Shown: piece by piece, positions 1-5,902 of the stretch
How the letters are laid out: each line of letters begins with the position of its first letter
How positions within the stretch are numbered: the stretch's first letter is position 1
The notes under the pieces: generated by a model
The model's input: only the letters and a program-made list of their open reading frames with translations
What the model was told of the DNA's origin: nothing
The model's database searches: none
Assembly: GCA_964513655.1 (NCBI GenBank)
Contig: CAZENQ010000139.1
Coordinates: 1 to 6,111 of the forward strand
DNA: 6,111 nucleotides
DNA from: G020350405 sp964513655
GTDB taxonomy: Bacteria > Planctomycetota > Phycisphaerae > Sedimentisphaerales > Anaerobacaceae
Direction of reading: 5' to 3'
Made by a program: the position numbers and the translations under genes

Positions 1-755
1 CCGAGGCCGACCCGACGCTGGATATCAGCGGCGGTGACAGCGCCCACAAGCTGGCTATCCTTGCTTCTATTGCATTCGGATATGAGATTACGCTCGATGA
101 TATCTTCGTTGAGGGTATTGAAGCAGTATCGAAAAATGACATTCGTTACGGCGGCGAGATGGGCTACGTGCTCAAACTGTTGGCGATAGGACAAAAAGAC
201 AAGAACAACAGAATCTCGCTTCGAGTCCATCCATCTTTTATTGCGAGGGACAACTCACTTGCGCGTGTGGACGGCCCGTTCAACGCTGTTAGCCTATTCG
301 GCAGCGCCGTCGGCCACGTAATGTACTACGGCCGAGGGGCCGGTATGATGCCTACCGCAAGCGCGGTTGTTACCGACATCATTGATGTTGCTTTGGGCAA
401 TAGCGCTACTACTTTCCGCCACCTGCATCTCAGGCCCCGCAGCGAAACGGAAACGCTGATTGAGAAAATCGGCGACTCAGTAAGCAGGTTTTATATCAGG
501 GTAATGTGCAAGGACCAGGCAGGGGTCATGGCACGCTGGAGTAAGATCCTCGGTGACCATCAGATAAGTATGTCCGGCGCGCTGCAGCACGAAGGCACCG
601 GGCCGGATAATACCGTACCGGTAGTAATCACCACACATCCGGCGCAGCAGAAGAATGTTTCTGCTGCCCTGAAGGAGATAGAAGCACTGGATGTCATCGG
701 CGGAAAGCTGGTCTGCATAAGGATAGTCGACATACCTGAGGACACCGAACAGTGA
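1..755 (+). CDS. hom: Homoserine dehydrogenase, C-terminal part (5' end outside window)
   Basis: NAD(P)-dependent reduction of aspartate semialdehyde to homoserine, the branch step toward threonine and methionine, in the cytoplasm. The frame is open from the left edge (first whole codon at base 3) and gives 250 residues; against a usual length near 430, the N-terminal nucleotide-binding domain of about 180 residues is missing. Visible residue 1 begins the family signature EADPTLDISGGDSAHK, in which the D (codon at 36) and K (codon at 48) of GGDSAHK match the catalytic Asp and Lys known from the family. The YYGRGAGMMPTASAVV motif, at visible residues 108-123, closes the catalytic domain. Residues about 163-240 form an ACT domain (FYIRVMCKDQAGVMARWSKIL), which suggests allosteric control, classically by threonine. 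The stop codon overlaps the start of the next gene by four bases. An internal ATG at 159 lies inside the catalytic domain and is not the true start. Confidence 0.96.
   Translation, partial: EADPTLDISGGDSAHKLAILASIAFGYEITLDDIFVEGIEAVSKNDIRYGGEMGYVLKLLAIGQKDKNNRISLRVHPSFIARDNSLARVDGPFNAVSLFGSAVGHVMYYGRGAGMMPTASAVVTDIIDVALGNSATTFRHLHLRPRSETETLIEKIGDSVSRFYIRVMCKDQAGVMARWSKILGDHQISMSGALQHEGTGPDNTVPVVITTHPAQQKNVSAALKEIEALDVIGGKLVCIRIVDIPEDTEQ
737..742 (+). promoter_or_regulatory. Ribosome binding site for the GTG start at 752
   Basis: TGAGGA lies nine bases before the GTG and inside the last codons of homoserine dehydrogenase. It supports the GTG as the real start, because the next gene's conserved N-terminus (TKYAIIVPDGAADEP) begins directly there. 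The GTGA overlap of start and stop suggests that ribosomes finishing hom reinitiate here. Confidence 0.7.
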
Positions 756-1939
756 CCAAGTACGCCATAATAGTTCCTGACGGTGCGGCGGACGAGCCAA
801 TCGAGCAGTTCGGTAATAAGACTGTTCTCGAGGTAGCTGAGACACCCAATACAGACAAGGTCAGCAAAGAGGGCCGACAGGGAATCGTCCGGACGGTTCC
901 GGAAGGTATGGAGCCGGGCAGCGACGTTGCACAAATGAGTCTGTTAGGCTACGACCCGCAGCGATATTACTCCGGGCGAGCACCAATAGAGGCGGTGGCA
1001 CAGAATATTAAGTTATCCGAAGACGACTGGGTCTTCAGATGCAATCTCGTTACCATTGTCGACGGCAAGATGGAAGACCATAGCGCCGGGCATATATCCA
1101 CCGAAGAAGCAAGCGCATTAATAAAAGAGTTAAATGACCTACTTGGCAATGAGCAAACTTGTTTTTATCCGGGCGTAAGCTACCGGCACTTGTTGGTCTT
1201 CAAAGGGTGTGATTTCGCTGTTCGGACGTATCCGCCGCATGACCATATAGGTACGGCAATAGATAAGATTCTGCCTCACGGCAAAGGCGCCGAAACGCTT
1301 GTCGACTTGATGGCCCGTTCGCAGCGGCTTTTTGCCAACCACGACGTTAACAAAGTCAGAAAAGACCTCGGTGAAAATCAGGTGAGCTCGATCTGGCTGT
1401 GGGGACAGGGTACGAAAGCCCGGATGGAAAGTTTCAAGAAGCGGTTTGGTATTAAAGGCGCCACTATCACGGCCGTGGACCTCGTAAGAGGTTTGTCCAA
1501 ACTTATCGGTTTTGATTTGATAGACGTCCCGGGCGCCACAGGTTTTATTGACACAAATTATGAGGGTAAGGCAGCGGCGGCAATAGAAGCGCTCGAGAAA
1601 TACGATATTGTGTTTGTCCACATAGAGGCACCCGACGAAGCATCTCATAACGGCAGCGCAGAAATGAAGAAAAAAGCCGTTGAGCAAATCGACAAATATG
1701 TTGTCGGCCCTGTGCTCGAAGCTCTGCAGCGCTACGAGAATTGGCGAATACTTGTTTTGCCGGACCATCCCACCCCTGTCTCAAGCAAGGCCCATTCGGC
1801 CGAACCCGTCCCGTTTGCGATGGCGGGTACGGGCATTAGCGGCATCCTGCGAGCGAGTTTCAGCGAGGCCAATGCCACCAAGTCGGGCTTTAGAATAGAT
1901 AATGGTTTTGAGTTAATGGAATATTTCCTGAGAAGCTGA
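752..1939 (+). CDS. ApgM-type phosphoglycerate mutase homologue, probable homoserine kinase
   Basis: A 395-residue member of the alkaline phosphatase superfamily, in the branch of archaeal-type cofactor-independent phosphoglycerate mutase (ApgM). Metal-site and phosphoacceptor motifs are visible: PDGAAD (Asp10), the nucleophile motif PGSDVAQMSLLGYDP (Ser57), PPHDH (163-165), APDEASH (Asp295, His299), PDHPTP (Asp338, His339) and AHSAEPVPF (His348). The WLWGQG and VDLVRGLSKLIGF stretches are also typical. The family includes true mutases (3- to 2-phosphoglycerate) and a branch annotated 'proposed homoserine kinase' because it sits in threonine operons of organisms lacking the GHMP-type ThrB. 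Here it lies between homoserine dehydrogenase, which it overlaps by four bases, and aspartate kinase, 11 bases downstream. I therefore infer that it phosphorylates homoserine for threonine synthesis, but the sequence alone does not exclude mutase activity. Family membership is near certain; the substrate is about 75% likely. Confidence 0.9.
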   Translation: MTKYAIIVPDGAADEPIEQFGNKTVLEVAETPNTDKVSKEGRQGIVRTVPEGMEPGSDVAQMSLLGYDPQRYYSGRAPIEAVAQNIKLSEDDWVFRCNLVTIVDGKMEDHSAGHISTEEASALIKELNDLLGNEQTCFYPGVSYRHLLVFKGCDFAVRTYPPHDHIGTAIDKILPHGKGAETLVDLMARSQRLFANHDVNKVRKDLGENQVSSIWLWGQGTKARMESFKKRFGIKGATITAVDLVRGLSKLIGFDLIDVPGATGFIDTNYEGKAAAAIEALEKYDIVFVHIEAPDEASHNGSAEMKKKAVEQIDKYVVGPVLEALQRYENWRILVLPDHPTPVSSKAHSAEPVPFAMAGTGISGILRASFSEANATKSGFRIDNGFELMEYFLRS

Positions 1940-1940
1940 C

Positions 1941-1944
1941 AGGG
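1941..1944 (+). promoter_or_regulatory. Ribosome binding site deciding the aspartate kinase start at 1951
   Basis: AGGG lies six bases before the ATG at 1951. A TTG at 1945 is in frame but directly abuts this AGGG and leaves no spacing. The family N-terminus (MAIIVQKFGGTSV) begins at the ATG, so 1951 is preferred. Confidence 0.6.
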
Positions 1945-1950
1945 TTGATT

Positions 1951-3183
1951 ATGGCGATTATTGTGCAAAAGTTTGGCGGGACTTCCGTTGCTGACGCAGA
2001 GAAAATCCGCCGGGCCACTCAGCGAGTAATCAAGGTCGTAAAGAACGGCTTTCAGGTGGTCGTAGTAGCCTCGGCCCGGGGCAAACAGACCGATGAACTT
2101 ATCGCCGATGCTCTCGAACTTAATCCTAATCCCCCGGAACGCGAGCTGGACCAGCTGCTAAGCACCGGTGAAATACAATCGGTCTCGCTTTTTGCTATGG
2201 CCCTGGGCGCAGCCGGCCACGATGCCATCAGTTTCACAGGGGCGCAAATCCGGATGGTTACCGACAGCGTGCACACGAAGGCACGGATAAAAAGCATCGA
2301 TGCCGAGAAAATCCGCGAACAATTGGGCAAAGGCAAGATCGTCCTCGTTGCAGGCTTTCAGGGCATAGATGAGAACGGCAACATAACCACACTCGGCAGG
2401 GGCGGCTCCGACACGAGCGCGGTGGCCCTGGCTACGGCTCTGGGCGCCGAGGAATGTGAAATCTATACGGATGTCGATGGAATTTATACGACCGACCCGC
2501 GAATATTCAAAGACGCTGTAAAAATGGATATGATTAGTTACGATGAAATGCTCGAACTGTCCAGCCTTGGGGCGGGTGTTATGCACACCAGGGCCGTCGA
2601 GTTCGGTAAGAAATACGATGTCAGGATTCATGTCAGAAGCAGTATCGAGGAAAAAGAAGGGACAATAATTACTCACGAGGTGCCGCAAATGGAAGATGTA
2701 GTGGTTTCAGGAGCGACTGTTCAGAAAGATATGGCGATAATAGACCTTGTCGGCGTGGATAACAAACCGGGCAACGCCGCAAAAACCTTTGCTGCTCTGG
2801 CAGGCGCAAAAGTGGTTGTCAGTGATATCATTCAGACGGAGGTCAGCTCCGAAAAGGCGAACCTGTCGTTTCTGATTGGCATTTCGGATTTGCGTGCCGC
2901 AAAAGAAGCTGTTGAAGCAATCAAAGAGGATATTAATTGTGAAAACATCTTTGTTCGCGAGGATATTGCCGAGATCTCTGTCGTCGGTGTCGGCATGCGG
3001 ACCCATTATGGCGTGGCTGAGAAAATGTTCGGGGCACTGGCCAAGGCCCGAATAAATATCGATGCGATTACCACAAGTGAAATTCGCATCAGTTGCGTTG
3101 TCAGTAAGGACCAGGCAGAGGATGCCCTGAGAACTGTTTCTGCTGCCTTTGAGCTGGACAAGCTCGCACAGGATCGGGCATAA
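1951..3183 (+). CDS. lysC: Aspartate kinase, monofunctional, two ACT domains
   Basis: ATP-dependent phosphorylation of aspartate to aspartyl-4-phosphate, the entry step for lysine, threonine, methionine and diaminopimelate, in the cytoplasm. From the ATG at 1951 it has 410 residues, full length for the Bacillus AKII / Corynebacterium LysC class. The amino-acid-kinase domain carries KFGGTSV (7-13), LLSTGE (69-74), TLGRGGSDTSAVALA (147-161) and EIYTDVDGIYTTDPR (170-184). Two ACT domains follow: ACT1 about 264-330 (VGVDNKPGNAAKTFAALAGAKVVV region) and ACT2 about 340-405 (SVVGVGMRTHYGVAEKMF and TTSEIRISCVV). These bind feedback effectors, lysine and/or threonine in characterised relatives; which applies here cannot be read from sequence. 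It lies 11 bases after the ApgM homologue and forms one operon with it and hom. A second in-frame start with a strong ribosome binding site occurs at 2689 (separate entry). Confidence 0.97.
   Translation: MAIIVQKFGGTSVADAEKIRRATQRVIKVVKNGFQVVVVASARGKQTDELIADALELNPNPPERELDQLLSTGEIQSVSLFAMALGAAGHDAISFTGAQIRMVTDSVHTKARIKSIDAEKIREQLGKGKIVLVAGFQGIDENGNITTLGRGGSDTSAVALATALGAEECEIYTDVDGIYTTDPRIFKDAVKMDMISYDEMLELSSLGAGVMHTRAVEFGKKYDVRIHVRSSIEEKEGTIITHEVPQMEDVVVSGATVQKDMAIIDLVGVDNKPGNAAKTFAALAGAKVVVSDIIQTEVSSEKANLSFLIGISDLRAAKEAVEAIKEDINCENIFVREDIAEISVVGVGMRTHYGVAEKMFGALAKARINIDAITTSEIRISCVVSKDQAEDALRTVSAAFELDKLAQDRA
2677..3183 (+). other. Possible internal translation start for an ACT-only beta subunit of aspartate kinase
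   Basis: Within lysC, GAGGTG at 2677-2682 is a six-base match to the Shine-Dalgarno consensus and lies six bases before an in-frame ATG at 2689. Starting there gives 164 residues (MEDVVVSGATVQKD onward) containing both ACT domains and no catalytic domain. Bacillus AKII and Corynebacterium LysC are known to make such a beta subunit, of about 160-170 residues, from the same gene to form an alpha2beta2 enzyme. Position, length and signal all fit, but production of the subunit here is inference. Confidence 0.6.
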
Positions 3184-3204
3184 AAAAGGACTGATACACT
3201 AATC

Positions 3205-3846
3205 TTGGCTGAAAAGAAGAAAACCACTCTCGCGATGAGCAGGCGCAGGAGAATCGCTATATTCGTCTTGTGTGCGGCGGCTGTGGTATTTCTTGTCTGG
3301 CTCGACCATGGCCTTGTCGGGCGCAGGCGGCGGCAACCCAAAACCGAACAACAGATACACGCCTACGATTTCGAAAAATATCACGAAAAAACGTTTACCG
3401 TTGTAAATGTCGTTGATGGTGACACCGTCGATATAAATATACCTGATGGTAAATTTAACACCACAAGGATAAGGCTCTGGGGAGTGGATACGCCGGAAAC
3501 CAAGCATCCCGAGACAGGGCCTATGTACTTTGGCCAAGAGGCCACCGATTTCGCAACGGAATTAGCTCTCGGAAAAGAGGTTACCATTTATCTCGAAGCC
3601 GCCCGGACCAGAGGCTATTACGGCAGACTGCTGGCTTATGTCCAATTGCCCGATGGTTCTGTTTTGAACGAAGTGCTGCTGCGCGAGGGCGTCGCTTATG
3701 CAGACCTGCGTTTTGACCACAGCTTGTACCATAAGTATGAGCAATTGCAGGCAGCCGCCCGCAGTCGGAAGAAGGGCTTGTGGGAACAGGTAACCCGCGA
3801 CCAGCTGCCGCGATGGCTTCAAATGGAAAATCCAAAACTGCCATGA
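3205..3846 (+). CDS. Membrane-anchored thermonuclease-like (SNase-fold) nuclease
   Basis: A 213-residue protein with a staphylococcal nuclease domain at about residues 63-195. Residues matching the S. aureus enzyme are present: VVDGDT (Asp73 = Asp21), IRLWGVDTPETKHP (Arg90 = Arg35, Asp95 = Asp40, Thr96 = Thr41, Glu98 = Glu43) and YYGRLLAY (Arg141 = Arg87). It is therefore probably an active calcium-dependent phosphodiesterase on DNA/RNA. Residues 17-33 are a hydrophobic segment flanked by RRRR on both sides (13-16 and 40-43). This could be an uncleaved anchor or a signal peptide; I see no lipobox and no clear cleavage site, and the double basic flanks leave topology open. The start is uncertain. 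TTG at 3205 follows AAAGGA (3185-3190) at a long 14-base spacing; ATG at 3235 (MSRRRRIAIF) would drop ten residues and keep the anchor. The gene lies 21 bases after aspartate kinase with no terminator between, so it may share the transcript although its role is unrelated. Confidence 0.9.
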   Translation: MAEKKKTTLAMSRRRRIAIFVLCAAAVVFLVWLDHGLVGRRRRQPKTEQQIHAYDFEKYHEKTFTVVNVVDGDTVDINIPDGKFNTTRIRLWGVDTPETKHPETGPMYFGQEATDFATELALGKEVTIYLEAARTRGYYGRLLAYVQLPDGSVLNEVLLREGVAYADLRFDHSLYHKYEQLQAAARSRKKGLWEQVTRDQLPRWLQMENPKLP

Positions 3847-3969
3847 AGTAAATAATATCTTCGCGCCGTAATTTATCGCGCCAATTCAAAGCGGTTTTTA
3901 TGTTTGCATTTTTACTTTTGATTTTTCCTGTGTTTTGCATTTGCTCGAAATACCAATCCCTGAGGCTAA

Positions 3970-3985
3970 CAGCGAAAACCCGCTG
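3970..3985 (+). promoter_or_regulatory. Small hairpin in the leader of the membrane HTH gene
   Basis: CAGCG (3970-3974) and CGCTG (3981-3985) form a perfect five-base stem around AAAACC. It lies about 80 bases before the start at 4065, if the transcript begins upstream of it. An eight-base palindrome (CTGGCCAG, 3983-3990) overlaps its right arm. No known riboswitch was recognised. Confidence 0.3.
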
Positions 3986-4007
3986 GCCAGACTCATGTTA
4001 AAGCAAA

Positions 4008-4024
4008 TCGGCCTGAAAGGCCGA
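4008..4024 (+). promoter_or_regulatory. Seven-base-pair hairpin in the leader of the membrane HTH gene
   Basis: TCGGCCT (4008-4014) and AGGCCGA (4018-4024) pair perfectly around a three-base GAA loop. An A/T run follows, but no T-tract, so it is not a typical intrinsic terminator. It ends about 30 bases before the ribosome binding site. It could be a leader structure, a transcript-stabilising stem or a protein-binding palindrome. Confidence 0.4.
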
Positions 4025-4052
4025 AAATATTAATAACGGTGGAGCAAGTGTA

Positions 4053-4060
4053 AAAGGAGA
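4053..4060 (+). promoter_or_regulatory. Ribosome binding site deciding the TTG start at 4065
   Basis: AAAGGAGA is a strong Shine-Dalgarno sequence with AGGAG ending five bases before TTG at 4065. It decides the start. No in-frame ATG lies nearby, and the TTG places the whole helix-turn-helix domain within the protein. Confidence 0.75.
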
Positions 4061-4064
4061 CATT

Positions 4065-4928
4065 TTGGAAACCACAGTCAACAACGGCAGAAAGACCAGG
4101 GTGGCGACCGTCCCGCAGTATGCGGTCCTAAAGGGTGTTAGCGTCAACAGGGTTGAGGGCTGGATAAAACAAAACCGCATAACGGCCCTTAGACACGATG
4201 GGAAAACAGTCATCGATGTTGACGCATCGGAAAAAGGCAAACAACCAGAAGAAGTGACGGTTGAAGAAAATCAGGTACCGTCACCTGAGGTTCTGCTGCA
4301 GAGACTTTTGGTGCAGGCGGAGGCGTCGGCCGAGAAAAACTATATGCTGCAAAAAAGATGGCAGCTGGCTTGCCTTGTGTTGCTTATGCTTTTCGTTGGC
4401 GCCCTGTCGATTATCATCTGGCTTTATGTGGACATCCGTGTGCTTACGTTGGACCAGGACAGGCTGCGCATGGACAAATATACTCTCACTGAGCAGCTGC
4501 ATTCGGCCAGTGCGAAGGTCAGTGACCTTAATGGGAGGCTCAATCTGCAGCGAAACGACACCGACCGGCTTACTGCCTATAGCGCCGGACTTGGGAATCG
4601 AAATAAATCACTTTCTGGTAAGGTCAACTCTCTCAGCCGGGCTGCTGACGGTCTCCAACTGACACGCGTCGAAGACAAACCAGTAAAGCCTGTTAAAGTT
4701 CAGACCAACACCCAACAGGCAGAACGCACGCCACTTGACCCAAGCAGACTCAATTCCATAGGAAAAGGAATTTACCCGGAAGATATGACCAGGGCCGAAC
4801 TCATAGCGAGCCTTGGCGAGCCTGACCGTATCTACAAAGGCGGCCAGTACGAACAACTTGTTTATTTTGACCGGTCTCCCGGCCGGTTCTGGTTCAGGAA
4901 CGGCCCGTTTGTTCAAGCAGCCGAATAA
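4065..4928 (+). CDS. Single-span membrane protein: N-terminal HTH, coiled coil, BamE-like C-terminus
   Basis: I do not recognise a named family for the whole 287-residue protein. Residues about 13-55 (VATVPQYAVLKGVSVNRVEGWIKQNRI, then DGKTVIDVDAS) look like a MerR/excisionase-type helix-turn-helix, in which a helix and 'GVS..RVEGWI' recognition helix are followed by a wing. Residues 99-122 are a strong transmembrane segment after KR (97-98), which by the positive-inside rule puts the HTH in the cytoplasm and the rest outside. Residues about 125-195 are polar with heptad-like leucines and probably a coiled coil. A Pro/Lys-rich linker (203-225) leads to residues 237-280 (YPEDMTRAELIASLGEPDRIYKGG, QLVYFD, FWFRNG), which resemble the SmpA/BamE-type 'GMT..EV...LG.PD' motif. 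The layout suggests a DNA-binding or adaptor protein sensing envelope state, like ToxR/CadC in principle but with different domains. Function is unknown. It has its own leader and is convergent with the sigma gene. Confidence 0.85.
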   Translation: METTVNNGRKTRVATVPQYAVLKGVSVNRVEGWIKQNRITALRHDGKTVIDVDASEKGKQPEEVTVEENQVPSPEVLLQRLLVQAEASAEKNYMLQKRWQLACLVLLMLFVGALSIIIWLYVDIRVLTLDQDRLRMDKYTLTEQLHSASAKVSDLNGRLNLQRNDTDRLTAYSAGLGNRNKSLSGKVNSLSRAADGLQLTRVEDKPVKPVKVQTNTQQAERTPLDPSRLNSIGKGIYPEDMTRAELIASLGEPDRIYKGGQYEQLVYFDRSPGRFWFRNGPFVQAAE

Positions 4929-5032
4929 CAGCGCGAGAAACTTTCCGCCCGACTGAAAAAAACGCCGACGTGCGCTTGGAAAGTGGTTTCTTAGTCCCAG
5001 GGAGACCTACAATGTGTGAAATACATATCCTG
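4929..5032. terminator. Convergent intergenic region, possible weak bidirectional terminator
   Basis: This is the gap between two tail-to-tail genes. GAAACTTTCC (4937-4946) pairs with 4978-4990 (GGAAA, GTG bulge, GTTTC) as ten base pairs around a 31-base loop. Inside the loop, on the minus strand, a short GC stem (AAGCGC with GCGTT, one bulge) is followed by T7 (A-run at 4956-4962), which could end the sigma transcript. A second imperfect inverted repeat joins GTCCCAGGGAG (4994-5004) to CTCCCGGGAC (5050-5059), the latter inside the sigma gene's last codons. No single hairpin is a textbook terminator. Confidence 0.35.
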
Positions 5033-5884
5033 TTATTTTCTGTATATACCTCCCGGGACCAGTAAGAGGAACCAGAACAAAACATAAAGGAACAAGGCAA
5101 CCAGGCATATAGGGTTCCTGGCGGTCAAACTGAGAATTGCGGTCGTTATTGCGGCGATAACCGCCGCGCCTGCCTTAGTGGTTGCTGCGCCGATGACCGT
5201 GGCGGCGAAGCCCACCTCAAGCGAAGCTGCGCTTACGGCCGTGCTTGCCGATGCGGCCTTGGCGCTGGTTGTCATCAGACCGAGCAGCCCCAGCGCTACC
5301 AGCAGCATGCCCTTGCCCAAACCGTTCCGCGCTAACTGCCGTCTAAGCGAGTATTTTGCCCGAAAGAACCACACCCGGGCCTGGAGTTCACTGCAACCCA
5401 TAAGCGCAGCTATTTCTGAGTAGGGCATCTGCTCGAAGCACCGCAGGGACAAAACACTGCGATGCCTCAGTGTCAGCTCCTTCATAGAGTCAAATACCGA
5501 GCCGGACAGCTCTCTTCGTATAAGGTTGTTCAGTCCATCGTTGGAGTCCTGGGGGATACGCTCCAGCAGGCGAGCTCTGTCAATCGCCGAGATTTGTACC
5601 ATCCTGTCTTGCTGCTTTTCCCTGAAATGGTGCTGGACCTTGCCCAGAGCCGTACGAAACAGCCAAACCCAGAACCGCTCAGGCTGCCTTAACTGTTTTA
5701 GTGACTTAACCATTGCCAGCAAAGTCTCCTGCAAAAGGTCTTCTGTTAAATGATAATTTAGCGTAAGTCGATAAATATAGGCAAAGAGCCTCCCCTCTGC
5801 CAGCTCGGCCAGTTTGTTCATACTCTCCTGGTCGTCGAGCCGGGCCTTTTCGACCAACTCAAGGTAATTGACGTCGTTTTCCAT
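5033..5884 (-). CDS. ECF-like sigma-70 family factor with C-terminal membrane segments
   Basis: A 283-residue protein if started at the ATG at 5884. Region 2 spans about residues 28-90 (FAYIYRLTLNYHLTEDLLQETLLAMVKSL, FWVWLFRTALGKVQHHFRE), and binds core RNA polymerase and the -10 element in this family. Region 4 spans about 132-189 (LRHRSVLSLRCFEQMPYSEIAALMG, ARVWFFRAKYSLRRQL), with the HTH for -35 recognition. There is no region 1 or 3, as in ECF factors. Unusually, about 90 residues follow region 4: hydrophobic segments at 193-206, about 225-252 (Ala-rich) and 258-277 (VALFLYVLFWFLLLV region), ending GGIYRK. This suggests a membrane-tethered sigma factor, perhaps with built-in control instead of a separate anti-sigma, none of which is visible here. 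The open frame extends upstream to 6070, but that part is the Pro-rich translation of G-runs and looks non-coding. The ribosome site is weak (GGA four bases before the ATG). Confidence 0.9.
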   Translation of the reverse strand: MENDVNYLELVEKARLDDQESMNKLAELAEGRLFAYIYRLTLNYHLTEDLLQETLLAMVKSLKQLRQPERFWVWLFRTALGKVQHHFREKQQDRMVQISAIDRARLLERIPQDSNDGLNNLIRRELSGSVFDSMKELTLRHRSVLSLRCFEQMPYSEIAALMGCSELQARVWFFRAKYSLRRQLARNGLGKGMLLVALGLLGLMTTSAKAASASTAVSAASLEVGFAATVIGAATTKAGAAVIAAITTAILSLTARNPICLVALFLYVLFWFLLLVPGGIYRK

Positions 5885-5902
5885 GAAATCCAATGGTTTT
5901 GT

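Larger units (their letters stand above)
3847..4064 (+). other. AT-rich intergenic region with weak terminator and leader signals
   Basis: This 218-base gap separates the nuclease from the membrane HTH gene. Its first part has a TCGCGCC direct repeat (3861-3867 and 3876-3882) whose GCGC cores could pair weakly, followed by a T5 at 3895-3899 and a T-rich stretch to about 3945. That makes a poor but possible terminator. The second part holds two small hairpins and the ribosome binding site of the next gene. I found no convincing -35/-10 pair and no open reading frame with coding character on either strand. Confidence 0.5.

Noticed and set aside
1139..1768. 209-residue minus-strand open frame
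   Set aside because: It lies fully inside the ApgM homologue, has no recognisable domain and no ribosome site of note; a shadow of the real gene.
1945..1950. TTG at 1945 as the aspartate kinase start
   Set aside because: It directly abuts the AGGG ribosome site with no spacing and adds only two residues before the conserved MAIIVQKFGGTSV start at 1951.
2158..2688. 176-residue minus-strand open frame
   Set aside because: It is antisense to the aspartate kinase catalytic domain, which is strongly conserved on the other strand; no protein family recognised.
3221..3280. Lipoprotein signal at Cys23 of the nuclease
   Set aside because: The residue before the cysteine is Leu (FVLC), which does not fit the lipobox requirement for a small residue there.
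3960..4060. Possible cyclic-di-GMP (GEMM) riboswitch suggested by the GCAAA and GAAA elements
   Set aside because: The conserved GEMM core and its second paired arm are absent; only two simple stems are seen.
4261..4662. 133-residue plus-strand open frame in another frame
   Set aside because: It overlaps the membrane HTH gene; its Arg/Cys/Trp-rich composition is typical of a shifted frame.
5178..5423. 81-residue plus-strand open frame
   Set aside because: Ala/Ser/Pro-rich shadow antisense to the sigma factor's Ala-rich tail.
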